This document shows, in pieces, positions 41,896 to 52,000 of a DNA stretch of 64,000 nucleotides. The stretch is from assembly GCA_024695935.1 (NCBI GenBank), contig JAILHH010000020.1:1-64000 (forward strand), in the 5' to 3' direction. The stretch comes from Acetatifactor sp. GTDB lineage: Bacteria > Bacillota > Clostridia > Lachnospirales > Lachnospiraceae. The notes under the pieces were generated by a model. It worked only from the letters and a program-made list of their open reading frames with translations. It had not been told where the DNA came from and did not search any database. The position numbers and the translations under genes were made by a program. The number at the start of each line of letters is the position of its first letter. Positions within the stretch are counted from its first letter, which is position 1.

Positions 41896-43662
41896 ATGAA
41901 GAAACTATCTCTACGTGCTAAGTTTGCAGTTATTTTGCTCCCGGTTTTTGTGATGATTTTTGGATTGATGATAGTGTTTGGAAGCTACATCAGCGGTCTT
42001 TATAAAGACCTGACCACGACCCTCTATGATGAGGTTTATACTTCCAGCACCAACCTGATAAACGGTGAGAGAGACTTTTATCAATCCTTGCAGGCCTTCC
42101 TCATAATGCTTGCCGATCCGTCAAAGACCGATGATCAGCTTGGAGCATACGAGGCAAATTACAATCAGACTATCGACAGACTTCAGATCGCTGCGGATAT
42201 AGTAAGCAGTCACCCTGAGTGGTACAGAGGATTTACCATTGCGGACCTGGCAAAAAAGACAGGACTTAACCCGGCGGATGACGAGGACGGTTATCTGTCG
42301 GACAACAGGACCTATGAAGATGTAGAGAAACAATACGTGACAGAGATCTTCGGATACCATGATTCCTATAATCCTGCAGACAGAAGCGGAGATGCTGTGG
42401 CTGCCCAGGAGCATTTTGCAAATGCCGGTTCATACATCAATAACATGAAAGACATCATCGATATGTATGCTTCATACGAGATGGAGAGATATCAGGGGGA
42501 GATGAAGACTCAGCTCACCATCGCATACATAGTAATGGTAGCCCTTGCAGTTGTGATCTTTATCCTCACCATCCTCATAATCGAGAACATCATGAGAGGT
42601 GTAAAGACCACTCAGGACAATATGGAGCAGTTGGCTAACAAAAATCTGAAATACGAGCCAAAGGAAATAAACGGAAAAGATGAGATCGCCAAAATGGCTA
42701 ATGCCTCCGTGCGACTCTTCGAAAACCAGAAGAATATATTGAACCTCATAAATGATGCATCCAACAGGATCGGCGAAGCATCAACCACCCTCAGCAATTC
42801 ATCCCATGATGTGGAGAATACTACAAATGAGATCTCCACAGCTATCAACGAGATTGCAGACAAGATCTCGGCGCAGGCTGCAGAGACAGGAGAAGCTTCC
42901 GAGCAGACAAAGATCCTTGGAGATATTGTTGTGGCAAGTAATGAGACAGCTGAAAACCTCGCAAATGTAGGTGCTGCCATCGGAACAGCTACCGCAGACG
43001 GTATGAAGGTGGTTACACAGCTTCAGAGAGATACTGAGGCAAATGAAGTGGCATTCGGCAGGATATTTGATTCCATCAATGCCATGACAGTCAGCGCTTC
43101 AAAGATCGGTGAAGCATCACAGCTTATTGCAGAGATCGCTTCCCAGACAAACCTCCTTTCCCTCAACGCTTCAATTGAGGCAGCCAGAGCAGGTGAGGCA
43201 GGCCGTGGTTTTGCAGTCGTGGCAGACGAGATCAGAGGTCTTGCAGAACAGTCAGCAAATGCGGTAAATGCCATCGACAGCATGCTGGCAGAACTCAACA
43301 AATGCGTTGAGCAGGCTTCAAATGAGCGTGTTCAGGTGGAAGAAGCTGTTAAGACCCAGGCTGACAGCGTTTCCGCAACAGGCGAGAAATATAAACTCAT
43401 CGTTGATAAAGTTGATGAGATCAATGAGCAGGTTAGATCACTGGATGAGCTCAGCAACAACATGGATCAGAGCTGCAAGGTTGTTGTAAATGCAGTAAAC
43501 AACCTCTCCAGCCAGGCCACCGATGCCGCTGCAAGCTCGCAGCAGACATCTGCATCCACCGCTTATGTACAGGATAATGTGGTGAAGATCACATCCATCA
43601 GCGATGATATCCAGAACCTTTCCGTAGAACTCAAAAACCTCCTCTCAGAGTTCGAGTTCTAG
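41896..43662 (+). CDS. Methyl-accepting chemotaxis protein
   Basis: A 588-residue membrane receptor. TM1 spans about residues 10-32, the extracytoplasmic sensor about 33-205 and TM2 about 206-232. A HAMP domain ([23 protein letters not shown]) follows, then the long signalling coiled coil with its hairpin tip [37 protein letters not shown] (conserved E-A-A-R-A-G-E). Ligand is unknown. No CheW-binding variant residues are apparent. The ATG at 41896 is chosen because AAAGGAG lies 8 nt upstream; the GTG at 41887 is part of that site. The adjacent sugar transporter suggests, but does not show, sugar taxis. Confidence 0.93.
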   Translation: MKKLSLRAKFAVILLPVFVMIFGLMIVFGSYISGLYKDLTTTLYDEVYTSSTNLINGERDFYQSLQAFLIMLADPSKTDDQLGAYEANYNQTIDRLQIAADIVSSHPEWYRGFTIADLAKKTGLNPADDEDGYLSDNRTYEDVEKQYVTEIFGYHDSYNPADRSGDAVAAQEHFANAGSYINNMKDIIDMYASYEMERYQGEMKTQLTIAYIVMVALAVVIFILTILIIENIMRGVKTTQDNMEQLANKNLKYEPKEINGKDEIAKMANASVRLFENQKNILNLINDASNRIGEASTTLSNSSHDVENTTNEISTAINEIADKISAQAAETGEASEQTKILGDIVVASNETAENLANVGAAIGTATADGMKVVTQLQRDTEANEVAFGRIFDSINAMTVSASKIGEASQLIAEIASQTNLLSLNASIEAARAGEAGRGFAVVADEIRGLAEQSANAVNAIDSMLAELNKCVEQASNERVQVEEAVKTQADSVSATGEKYKLIVDKVDEINEQVRSLDELSNNMDQSCKVVVNAVNNLSSQATDAAASSQQTSASTAYVQDNVVKITSISDDIQNLSVELKNLLSEFEF

Positions 43663-43697
43663 TCCCGGATTGAAAAATATTGATTCACATGACCTAC

Positions 43698-43723
43698 AGG
43701 GGAGCATTCAGCTCCCCTTTTTT
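43698..43723 (+). terminator. Terminator of the chemoreceptor gene
   Basis: AGGGGAGC/GCTCCCCT (43698-43705/43711-43718) with a six-T tail. Confidence 0.92.
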
Positions 43724-43735
43724 GTATAACAACGA

Positions 43736-43872
43736 GCCTATGTCCCGCCTGCAAGCTTGCTTGCGAGGAGGACTTAGGCGACTGTAGAACACCGAAAGGC
43801 TTTGCCTTGAGGTGTGAAACAGAGTTGAAATCGAGGAGTGAGCCTACTAGATTGATGACAGCCTCACCAAGT
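43736..43872. repeat. Structured intergenic element of unknown family
   Basis: Three nested dyads follow each other: GCCTA.GTCC with GGAC.TAGGC, enclosing GCAAGC/GCTTGC, then ACACC/GGTGT enclosing AAGGC/GCCTT. The phrase GCGAGGAGGACTTAGGCGACTG resembles GCGAGGACTGTCTGAGCGACTG in the 172-bp repeats near 45.5 kb, so this may be a distant member of the same interspersed family. No coding potential is evident. Confidence 0.45.
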
Positions 43873-43910
43873 GCTTTTCTATAAATCCGGTCCATCCATA
43901 CAGCACTCAT

Positions 43911-44215
43911 GTGACTGCAAATACATTATTTTAGAAATGCGGTCACGGAAAATAACCCGGCCAAGTGACCGCAAATCAGGATTTCGCCGAATGCGGTCAC
44001 GGAAAATAACCCGGCTTAGTGACCGCAAATCAGGATTTCGTCGAATGCGGTCACGGAAAATAACCTCGGCAAGTGACCGCAAATTAGGATTTCGCCGAAT
44101 GCGGTCACGGAAAATAACCCCGGCAAGTGACCGCAAATTAGGATTTCCCAAAATGCGGTCACAAAATAGATCGAATATCAGTGACCGCAAAAGCAAATCC
44201 GGCAATTGCGGTCAA
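43911..44215. repeat. Array of twelve alternating 9-bp half-sites with a 27-bp step
   Basis: GTGACCGCA and its reverse complement TGCGGTCAC alternate with starts at 43911, 43938, 43965, 43992, 44019, 44046, 44073, 44100, 44127, 44154, 44181 and 44207. Ten successive steps are exactly 27 bp and the last is 26. The first copy has one mismatch (GTGACTGCA) and the last lacks the final C. Central spacers are conserved (54-bp tandem unit), but the outer spacers differ completely while the 9-mers and spacing persist. Both strands stay open because 54 is a multiple of three; the resulting Arg-rich frames are not credible genes. Confidence 0.93.
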
Positions 44216-44275
44216 TTATCAGCCCGTAAGACGACGATTTTATAAAAATTTAACCACAGGCACCCCTTCTTTTCA

Positions 44276-44304
44276 TTGACTTTTTCTATAATAAATAATA
44301 TATT
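44276..44304 (+). promoter_or_regulatory. Promoter of the radical SAM gene
   Basis: TTGACT (44276-44281) and TATATT (44299-44304), spacer 17 bp, 61 bp after the half-site array. Confidence 0.65.
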
Positions 44305-44364
44305 TGATATAAATAGTCGCATACAATAGTATTGTACAAAATATAATCGGAACAGGTGAAAAAT

Positions 44365-45459
44365 ATGAATGAAAATTTTGATTTAGGCAGTTATCTTACA
44401 GGTGGCGTTGAAAAAATCGTAAAGGGCGCCATTAAGGCAACTCTCTCCAATCCTCAGGAGAGTATTTTCCTGGCAAAATATGCCGCAGCATCAAAGATCG
44501 CGAGCAAAAAAAGAGCAGAAGCTGACGCAAGGGGCGAACACATTCCTCCCTTTTTGATAGCCAGCATCACAAGCAGCTGTAATCTTCATTGCGCGGGATG
44601 TTATTCCAGAGCAAATCATGCATGTAATGATCAGGCTCCCGTAAGCCAGCTCACTGACAAGGAATGGGGCAAGATTTTTGCGGAAGCAAAGGACTTGGGT
44701 ATAGGATTTATTCTCCTTGCTGGCGGTGAACCTTTGCTTAGAAAGGATGTAATGGAGGAGGCAGGTCATGTGCAGGACATCCTGTTCCCCGTATTTACCA
44801 ACGGCACCCTCATAAGCGAGGCATATATACAGACATTCGAAAAATACAGAAACCTGGTTCCCGTACTCAGTATCGAGGGACGAAAGGAAAAGACTGATAA
44901 CAGAAGAGGCGAAGGCGTCTATGATAAGGCTGTAAAAGCCATGGAACTTATGCAGGACCACAAAGTCATCTTTGGTGCAAGCGTCACTGTCACCACAGAA
45001 AACCTTGAGGAAGTTACAAGCGAAGCCTTCCTTGAAAAACTTGAGGAGAGAGGCTGCAAAGTAGTCTTCTATGTAGAATTTGTACCTGTCACCGAGGAGG
45101 CAACACATCTGGCACCCGGGGACAAAGAAAGAGAATATTTAAACGAGAGACTCTCAGTTCTCAGAAGTAACCGAGACGGTATGGTATACGTTTCCTTTCC
45201 CGGAGATGAAAAGACCTCCGGCGGATGCCTTGCCGCAGGAAGAGGATTTTTCCATATCAATTCCCACGGTGGAGCAGAACCCTGCCCATTCTCTCCTTAT
45301 TCTGATATAAATGTGAGGGATACTTCCGTAAGAGAAGCGTTGAAATCAAAACTTTTCACATCTCTTCAGGACGGTGGCGTCCTGAACGAAGATCACGCCG
45401 GCGGATGCGTCCTTTTTGAAAGACAGGACAAAGTAAAAGAGATCATGGCCGCCAACTAA
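44365..45459 (+). CDS. Radical SAM protein (HemK-like/SPASM-type, function unknown)
   Basis: A 364-residue radical SAM enzyme. The CxxxCxxC motif binding the SAM cluster is SSCNLHCAGCYSRAN (about residues 70-84), followed by LLAGGEPLLRKDVME, the SAM-contacting FTNGTLI and VTVTTENLEEV. The C-terminal part has several cysteines (GGCLAAGRGFF, AEPCPFSPYS, AGGCVLF) at positions where auxiliary-cluster SPASM-like domains place theirs, though not in the full pattern. About 65 residues precede the cluster motif. Substrate unknown; no peptide precursor is adjacent. The start at 44365 follows AGGTGA; a GTG nine bases earlier overlaps that site. It lies directly downstream of the half-site array. Confidence 0.85.
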   Translation: MNENFDLGSYLTGGVEKIVKGAIKATLSNPQESIFLAKYAAASKIASKKRAEADARGEHIPPFLIASITSSCNLHCAGCYSRANHACNDQAPVSQLTDKEWGKIFAEAKDLGIGFILLAGGEPLLRKDVMEEAGHVQDILFPVFTNGTLISEAYIQTFEKYRNLVPVLSIEGRKEKTDNRRGEGVYDKAVKAMELMQDHKVIFGASVTVTTENLEEVTSEAFLEKLEERGCKVVFYVEFVPVTEEATHLAPGDKEREYLNERLSVLRSNRDGMVYVSFPGDEKTSGGCLAAGRGFFHINSHGGAEPCPFSPYSDINVRDTSVREALKSKLFTSLQDGGVLNEDHAGGCVLFERQDKVKEIMAAN

Positions 45460-45484
45460 TACATCGCCCTTTGACCATCCTGAA

Positions 45485-45656
45485 TGAAAATGTGAAAAGT
45501 AAGCGGGATGTCTGTGGGGATGCCACCAAGCGAGTTCCGCAGACGCGAAGCGGCGAGGACTGTCTGAGCGACTGGCACCCTGCAGACGGGGCCCGCTTCA
45601 AATGCAAACAACTAAAGGTGAAACTTTTTCCATAGAAGTATTGGAAAAACCTTCAC
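45485..45656. repeat. 172-bp structured direct repeat, copy 1
   Basis: The same sequence recurs 207 bp downstream with about three mismatches. It folds into an outer AAGCGGG/CCCGCTT stem, then GTCTG/CAGAC and TGCCA/TGGCA around a GCG-rich core. At the 3' end is a terminator-like hairpin (AAGGTGAA/TTCACCTT with inner TTTTTCCA/TGGAAAAA); copy 1 keeps the T-run after it. It begins 26 bp after the radical SAM stop and may serve as its terminator. Confidence 0.88.
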
Positions 45657-45691
45657 CTTTTTTATTTTCCTTCCGATCACAATAACTTCGC

Positions 45692-45863
45692 TGAAAATGT
45701 GAAAAGTAAGCGGGATGTCTGTAGGGATGCCACCAAGCGAGTTCCGCAGACGCGAAGCGGCGAGGACTGTCTGAGCGACTGGCGCCCTGCAGACGGGGCC
45801 CGCTTCAAATGCAAATAACTAAAGGTGAAACTTTTTCCATAGAAGTATTGGAAAAACCTTCAC
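45692..45863. repeat. 172-bp structured direct repeat, copy 2
   Basis: Near-identical to copy 1 (differences at GTGGGG/GTAGGG, GGCACC/GGCGCC and CAAACA/CAAATA). It ends inside the 3' hairpin arm, so the T-run is lost (CTTCACTGATAAT). The remaining 45864-46017 is AT-rich upstream DNA of the GGDEF gene with no clear promoter. No gene is seen in 45460-46017. Confidence 0.88.
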
Positions 45864-46017
45864 TGATAATGTTAAAAAAGACAAAAAACAGTTAGAATTT
45901 ATCACGGTTTTGTGTTAAAATAAAAACAAGTATACATATCGAACGAAACGAAAGGGTTAATTGACAAAGGTTTTCTTGTATTATTTTTTATGATTGTCGA
46001 TATCGAGGGGGATAAAG

Positions 46018-46911
46018 ATGAACATCAATAACAAGAACGACTATTACAAAGTGCTGGACGCACTCTCTGAAACCTATATAGCAGTTGCACTTTTTAACCT
46101 GAAAAGCAATGTGCTGAAAGGAATCAAACTCAATACAATAATCAACAAATACGCCGAATGTTGCGAAGGCGCGGACGAGAAAGTAAAAAATGTAATGAAC
46201 AATACAGTCTGCCCCGAACATATCTGCGATGTTCAAGACTTTGTGGATCTTTCAACTCTCAACGAGAGGATGATAGACAGGACCAGCATCTCCCATATTT
46301 TTGAGGGAAAATATCACGGATGGTGCAAGGCCAAATTCATCGTGCTTGAGAGAGACGAAGCCGGAGAACTCCAACAGGTGATATTTACCGTTGAATGTGT
46401 TGACGAAGAAAAGAGACGTGTGGACAGCTTATTATATTTGTCCCAGACCGACCTGATGACAGGCATTAAAAACAGAGGATATGGAGAAGAACTTATCCGC
46501 AAGGCTTTAGAAGATGATGTGGCAGGTGTGTTTGGACTTTTTGATATAGACAGATTCAAACATGTAAATGACATTTATGGCCACAGAGTCGGGGATATCG
46601 TCGTAAAAGAGATTGCAAAGGCAATGCAGAGAACCTTCGGAAAAGATGATATTTTCCTGCGCCTTGGAGGAGATGAGTTTGCTTTTTACCTGCCCGGAGT
46701 TGTGGACAGACATGCTGCGGAGGATGTGGCTGATAGGCTGTTTGACAATATCGACAATATCCATGTGGAACCCATGAAGGAGGGAATAGCCATAAGCCTT
46801 GGCATGAGCTTTTATGAGCCCGGGATAACTTTTGATACCATTTACCGCAAGGCGGACAATGGTGTTTACTGCAGCAAGAGGAACAAAGAATGCTCCGTGA
46901 CTATTTGCTAA
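46018..46911 (+). CDS. Diguanylate cyclase (GGDEF) protein
   Basis: A 297-residue protein with an N-terminal PAS-like domain (about residues 8-130; YYKVLDALSETYIAVALFNL) and a C-terminal GGDEF domain with the intact active site LGGDEFAFYLPG (about residues 218-229), preceded by TGIKNRGYGEELIRKAL and FDIDRFKHVNDIYGHRVGD. It should make c-di-GMP. The RxxD inhibitory site five residues before GGDEF is replaced (GKDD), so product inhibition is probably lost. GAGGGGGATAAAG precedes the ATG at 46018, and the hybrid kinase follows 12 bp later. Confidence 0.9.
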   Translation: MNINNKNDYYKVLDALSETYIAVALFNLKSNVLKGIKLNTIINKYAECCEGADEKVKNVMNNTVCPEHICDVQDFVDLSTLNERMIDRTSISHIFEGKYHGWCKAKFIVLERDEAGELQQVIFTVECVDEEKRRVDSLLYLSQTDLMTGIKNRGYGEELIRKALEDDVAGVFGLFDIDRFKHVNDIYGHRVGDIVVKEIAKAMQRTFGKDDIFLRLGGDEFAFYLPGVVDRHAAEDVADRLFDNIDNIHVEPMKEGIAISLGMSFYEPGITFDTIYRKADNGVYCSKRNKECSVTIC

Positions 46912-46923
46912 AGGAGATGGGCA

Positions 46924-48792
46924 ATGCTCTATAATATTGACTTCGAGATAGTATCATTTGTCTTTGTACTGATGATATATATATTCCATATTTTTCAATA
47001 CAATGCCGAAAACGTGCTAAACCGCCAATTCCGCCAGCTTGAGTTGCTTACTCTGGTATTTATTGCGACGGATATAGCTTCTGCTGTCGGCATAAGTTTC
47101 TATGAGAAAGTTCCAAGGCTTGTCAATATGGTGCTTAACGGTTCCAATTTCGCATCCCTTGTAGTTCTTGCGTATTTCTTTGCAAAATATATCAAAACCT
47201 TTACAACCAAAAATAACGAGCCGGCGAGGACACCGGTAAATACCTTTGTCTGCGTGGCATATCTTATTGCGGCTCTCATTAATCTGCACTTTGGATTTCT
47301 CTTCGATTTCGTGGAGACGGGATATATTCACGGACCCCTTTACCTGATATCGCCGGCGGTGGCTTATTATTATGTTTTATATTCCGGATTTATGGTTGCG
47401 CTCCACGGAAAAGAAATGGAGAACAGACAGAAGATATCAACAATTTTCTATGTTGTTTTGATGCTGGTATTTGTCCTTATCCAGATGTTCATCATTCCCA
47501 ATGTGCTCTTAAGTGGTGTGGCCATCGGAATTGCTCTCGTGATCATCCTGTTTTCGCTGGAGACGCCGGATTATGTAAAACTGCAGCTTACCATGAATGC
47601 GTTAGAGCAGGCGAAAGTCGACGCTGAGGATGCAAACCGCGCAAAATCGGAATTTCTTGCAAATATGTCCCACGAGATCCGAACTCCCATAAATGCCATC
47701 ATGGGCATGAATGAAATGGTTCTCAGAGAATCGGAAGACCCCAACGTGAGATTCTACTCCATCAATATCAAAAGAGCCAGCGAGACACTTCTTGCCATTA
47801 TCAACGGAATCCTTGACTTTTCCAGGATCGAATCAGGCAAGATGGAGATCGTGAATTCTGTATACAAATTAAAACCGCTTTTGGACGAAATCGTCACCAT
47901 GTTCTTTATGAAGGCGGAGGAAAAAGGCCTGGTTTTTGTGGTGGACGTGGATGCTTCCCTGCCGGAACTGGTGATAGGAGACGATGTCAGAGTAAAACAG
48001 ATTATCATAAACCTGTTGAACAATGCCATAAAATATACGCCAAAGGGTACTGTTACCTTAAAGATCGGATATGATGTTCTGGCCCACGACAGAGTTTTGT
48101 TAAAGATTAGCGTTATGGATACGGGAATCGGTATAAAGGCTGAGGATAAAAAGAAGCTTTTCGGAAACTTTGAACGCCTTGATTATGACAGAAACAAGGG
48201 CGTGGAGGGTACGGGCCTGGGACTTGCCATCACGGAGAGGCTTGTAAAGATGATGGGTGGCAAGATAAGGGTCGAGAGCGAATATGAAAAAGGCTCCGAG
48301 TTTTCTGTTGAGATCCCGCAAAATGTGGAAGACTGGGCGGAGATCGGACCCTTAAGCAGGGAACAATACATGGAGGAGGCAAAGCCGGAAAACAGAGTGG
48401 AGGAGGATGTTTTCACCGCTCCGGACGCAAATGTACTTGTCGTGGATGACAACAAGATGAATATTGTGGTTGCCATAAATCTCCTCAAGCGCACGAGGAT
48501 CAATGTGGACACTGCCACAAGCGGTCCCGAGTGCCTGGAAAAATTAAAGAACAAGCATTATGATGTGATCCTGCTGGACGATATGATGACGGGAATGAGT
48601 GGAAAAGAAACCCTGGACATCGCCAAAAATATGGAAGAGAACAGAAGCAGAAACAGCGCATACATTGCCCTTACCGCCAATGCCATCGCAGGCAGCAGGG
48701 AGCATTATATTGAGGCCGGATTTACGGACTACCTCAGTAAACCCGTTATCGGCAAGGATCTGGAAACAATGCTTAAAAAATATCTGACTTAA
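46924..48792 (+). CDS. Membrane hybrid histidine kinase
   Basis: A 622-residue kinase. Six to seven N-terminal transmembrane segments (about residues 1-215) are followed by a coiled coil (ALEQAKVDAEDANRAKSEF), HisKA with LANMSHEIRTPINAIMGMNE (phospho-His about 249), HATPase with NLLNNAIKYTP, DTGIGI and GTGLGLAITERLV, and a C-terminal receiver VLVVDDNKMNIVVA with phospho-Asp in VILLDDMMTGMSG. The multi-helix N-terminus resembles 7TM-type sensor modules. It is co-transcribed with the GGDEF gene and may feed phosphate signals into c-di-GMP control. No histidine phosphotransfer protein is seen nearby. Confidence 0.92.
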   Translation: MLYNIDFEIVSFVFVLMIYIFHIFQYNAENVLNRQFRQLELLTLVFIATDIASAVGISFYEKVPRLVNMVLNGSNFASLVVLAYFFAKYIKTFTTKNNEPARTPVNTFVCVAYLIAALINLHFGFLFDFVETGYIHGPLYLISPAVAYYYVLYSGFMVALHGKEMENRQKISTIFYVVLMLVFVLIQMFIIPNVLLSGVAIGIALVIILFSLETPDYVKLQLTMNALEQAKVDAEDANRAKSEFLANMSHEIRTPINAIMGMNEMVLRESEDPNVRFYSINIKRASETLLAIINGILDFSRIESGKMEIVNSVYKLKPLLDEIVTMFFMKAEEKGLVFVVDVDASLPELVIGDDVRVKQIIINLLNNAIKYTPKGTVTLKIGYDVLAHDRVLLKISVMDTGIGIKAEDKKKLFGNFERLDYDRNKGVEGTGLGLAITERLVKMMGGKIRVESEYEKGSEFSVEIPQNVEDWAEIGPLSREQYMEEAKPENRVEEDVFTAPDANVLVVDDNKMNIVVAINLLKRTRINVDTATSGPECLEKLKNKHYDVILLDDMMTGMSGKETLDIAKNMEENRSRNSAYIALTANAIAGSREHYIEAGFTDYLSKPVIGKDLETMLKKYLT

Positions 48793-49011
48793 AATCGGAT
48801 GTTTGGATACAAAAGGCCGGTCTTTGGAAAAGCTGAGTGCAAATATTGCGTAAATTAAACATATAATAAACAAAATTCGTACAATTTATTATTAACAACA
48901 ATATTTTTCAAAAACAGACAAAGTGATTCATATTTTTTTTGAATAAAACCTTATATACTTAATGGCAGAGGGCTTTGGGGAAACTGCTTTTAATGTATAA
49001 GGAGGAAAAAA

Positions 49012-52000
49012 ATGAAAAAAAGACGTGTGTTAGGGTTACTCACGGCTGCTTTGTTTGCGTTCACCGGCATATTCGGCGGTGGATACATCAAGGCTGAAGC
49101 TGCCGGAAACGGCAGTGCTTCACCCGCTTACCGCAATGTAATGTATTACGGCGAGTGGTCCATCTATTCGGGGCAAAACTATTTTTACCCAAGTTTGATC
49201 GACGGAAGTCAGATCACTCATTTAAATTTCGCATTCCTTGACATGGATGCCAACGGGGACTTGGTTCTGTGCGATGAACATGCGGATTTCCTGGCAATTC
49301 TGCCTGAACAACAGGGAATCACTTACGGCGAACCCTATGCGGGGGTATTGGGCGCCATGAGTATCCTTCGTTCTAAGTATCCAAACATGAAGATCGGAAT
49401 ATCTGTGGGAGGCTGGACCAGAAGCGGCGACTTTGCGGCTGTGGCGGCTGACCCTGCAAAAAGAGCGCATTTTGCGGAAAACATAGCAAAATTCGTGGAT
49501 TATTTAGGATATGATTTCGTTGATATCGACTGGGAATATCCCACCAGTGTCAGGGCATCCGACCCTGCAGGTAACGGTGTTACCATCGATGAAGGCTGCA
49601 ATGGAAGCGAAGCCGATACCCGGAATTTTACTCTGCTTTTGAGCGCCATCAGAGGAAAACTTGATGAACTCGGAAACAGAAACGGAAAATATTATGAACT
49701 TTCCGCAGCCATGAGCGCATCTCCTGCCATGATGGCAAAGATCGATTATGACGATGTGCTTGGCGTGGTGGATTTCCTCAATATGATGACCTATGACCTT
49801 AACGGTGCATGGAATTCATATACAGGACATCAGACGGCTCTTTATACCAATCCGGCTTATGATCACGAAACTCAAAAAGACGGAATGTTCTCGGTGGATA
49901 CCTGCGTGCAGTATCTGAAAAACACCTACGGAAATTCCATCGATTACTCAAAGATCGTTATCGGCGTGGCACCCTACACAAGAGGCTGGGCAGGAGTTTT
50001 AAATGACGGACCTGATCCTGCGCATCCCGGGCTTTACGCCACTGCACAGCCCAATTCCGTAAAAAGTGCGGACGGCACCACCAGCGGAACCTTTGCATAC
50101 GGTGCCATCGACAGCTTAAAAGCGCAGTACGGACTCAGAGAATATTATGATGAGGTGGCAGAGGCTGCCTACTATTACAATCCGGATACAGGATATTTCT
50201 TTACCTGTGACAACGAGAGAAGCGTGGCCGCAAAGGGCGCATATGTAAAGGCAAACGGTCTGGGAGGACTTATCTCATGGATGGCATCTCTTGACAGCGC
50301 TAATTCCATCACCAGGACCATGAAGCAGTCACTCTACGGAAATGCCGCTCTTCCAGCAAATGAGATAGTGGTACATACACCTGCTACATCCCTTACGGTT
50401 ACAGCTTCAGGCTCAACATATACATTTACATTAAAAAACAATGAGCAGGCAAAGGAATCCGGTACCGCATTAAAGGATGCGGAGCTTTTCCAAAAAACCG
50501 TTCTCAATCCCAAGTTATATATAAGTACAAAGAGCGGAAAGACACTCACTGCAGGAAGTGAGTGCGGACAGGTTTCCGTAAACGGCGATACTACCGTTCT
50601 TGACCTGTCGGGAGTATATGCGGCAAAATCCTTAAAGCCGGGCGCAAGCCACACATTTACATTAAATGTGTCAGGAACAGCTGATGTAAATGATATTGAA
50701 GGTGTATCCATGACAGAGAGAGTTTTAAAGACTCTTGATGAATTCGGAAGCCAGGTGATCTACGGCGAAGGAGCAAATGTTGAAAACGGATCCGGAGATG
50801 GCAATACAGGCTCGGGGGATGAGCAGAATACAGGCTCTGAAACAGGTGGATCAGGCGATAACGGAAACACGGGAGATAACGGAAACACAGGAGACAACGG
50901 AAACTCAGGCGACACCGGTAATACAGGAGACAACGGCTCAACCGAAACCGGAAACGATGATACCGGAAATGAAGGCGGACAGACTTCAACAGGCAATTAT
51001 CCTGCATGGAGTGCGGATAATGTCTCTTACAAACTCGGCGACCTGGTAGTATATGAAGGAAATGTTTACGAATGTACTTATGTACACAATTCAAATGTTG
51101 CATGGACACCTACCGCGGCATTTGTTCTATGGGCACTCAGAAGTGATCTGATCCCCGGGGAGCAAACAGGAAACGGTGGCGAAACAGGCACCGGAAATGA
51201 AGGAAGCGGAAACAATGACCAGGGTAACACAGGCTCAGGTGAAACCGGAAACGACCAGGGTGAAGGAACAGGCTCAGGTTCCGGAAATGAAGGAAGCGGT
51301 AATTCGGGCGAAACAGGAAACGAAGGTGGCGGAAGCAATTACACGGGAAGTTCACTTTTGGGCGATCATATCGTTACAGGCTATTGGCACAATTTCTTAA
51401 ACGGTTCAACAGCCCTTAAACTGTCAGATGTGCCTGAATATTATGACCTTATCTGCGTGGCATTTACAGACAACACTCAGACCCCGGGAGAAGTAACATT
51501 TTCCCTTGACACAGACCTCTCAAATGCTCTGGGCGGATACAGCAAGGCTCAGTTTATACAGGACATCAGAGATCTTAAGGCAAATGGCCGGCATGTTATA
51601 ATCTCCGTGGGCGGTGCTGAGGGAAGGATCACCATAAATGATTCTGTTTCCGCACAGAGATTTGCAAACGGACTTATCGGAATCATCGAAGAATACGGAT
51701 TTGAAGGAGTTGATATCGACCTTGAGGGTTCTGCGGTTGCAGGTGTTGATTATATTGCGGGGGCTTTGAGAACTGTTCATGATCATTTCGGAGATGACTT
51801 TATCATCACCATGGCGCCTGAAACATATTATCTGCAGGCTGACAGGATCTCTTCAAACGATATAACCACGGCATATTTGAGACTTGCCCTTGAGATCAAG
51901 GACATTTTGACCATCTGCTATCCTCAGTATTATAATTCCGGAAGCATGATCGGTTACGGCGGAGGTGTGGTAAATCCCGGAACGGCTGATTTTATCACTT

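Noticed and set aside
43911-44215. CRISPR array
   Set aside because: Repeats of 9 bp alternate in orientation, spacers of 18 bp are mostly conserved, and no cas genes are present.
43871-44245. Arg-rich repeat protein on the plus strand, and a similar one on the minus strand (43879-44205), across the half-site array
   Set aside because: The 54-bp unit is a multiple of three and lacks stops on both strands, so long frames arise automatically. There is no ribosome binding site, and conservation follows the DNA half-sites, not codons.
45485-45863. c-di-GMP riboswitch upstream of the GGDEF gene
   Set aside because: The repeated element lacks the GEMM pattern, occurs twice and ends more than 150 bp before the gene with a terminator-type hairpin.
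50657-51109. Tyr/Arg-rich or Pro-rich proteins opposite the chitinase linkers
   Set aside because: Artefacts of the low-complexity Gly/Asn/Thr linker DNA, which is open on several frames.
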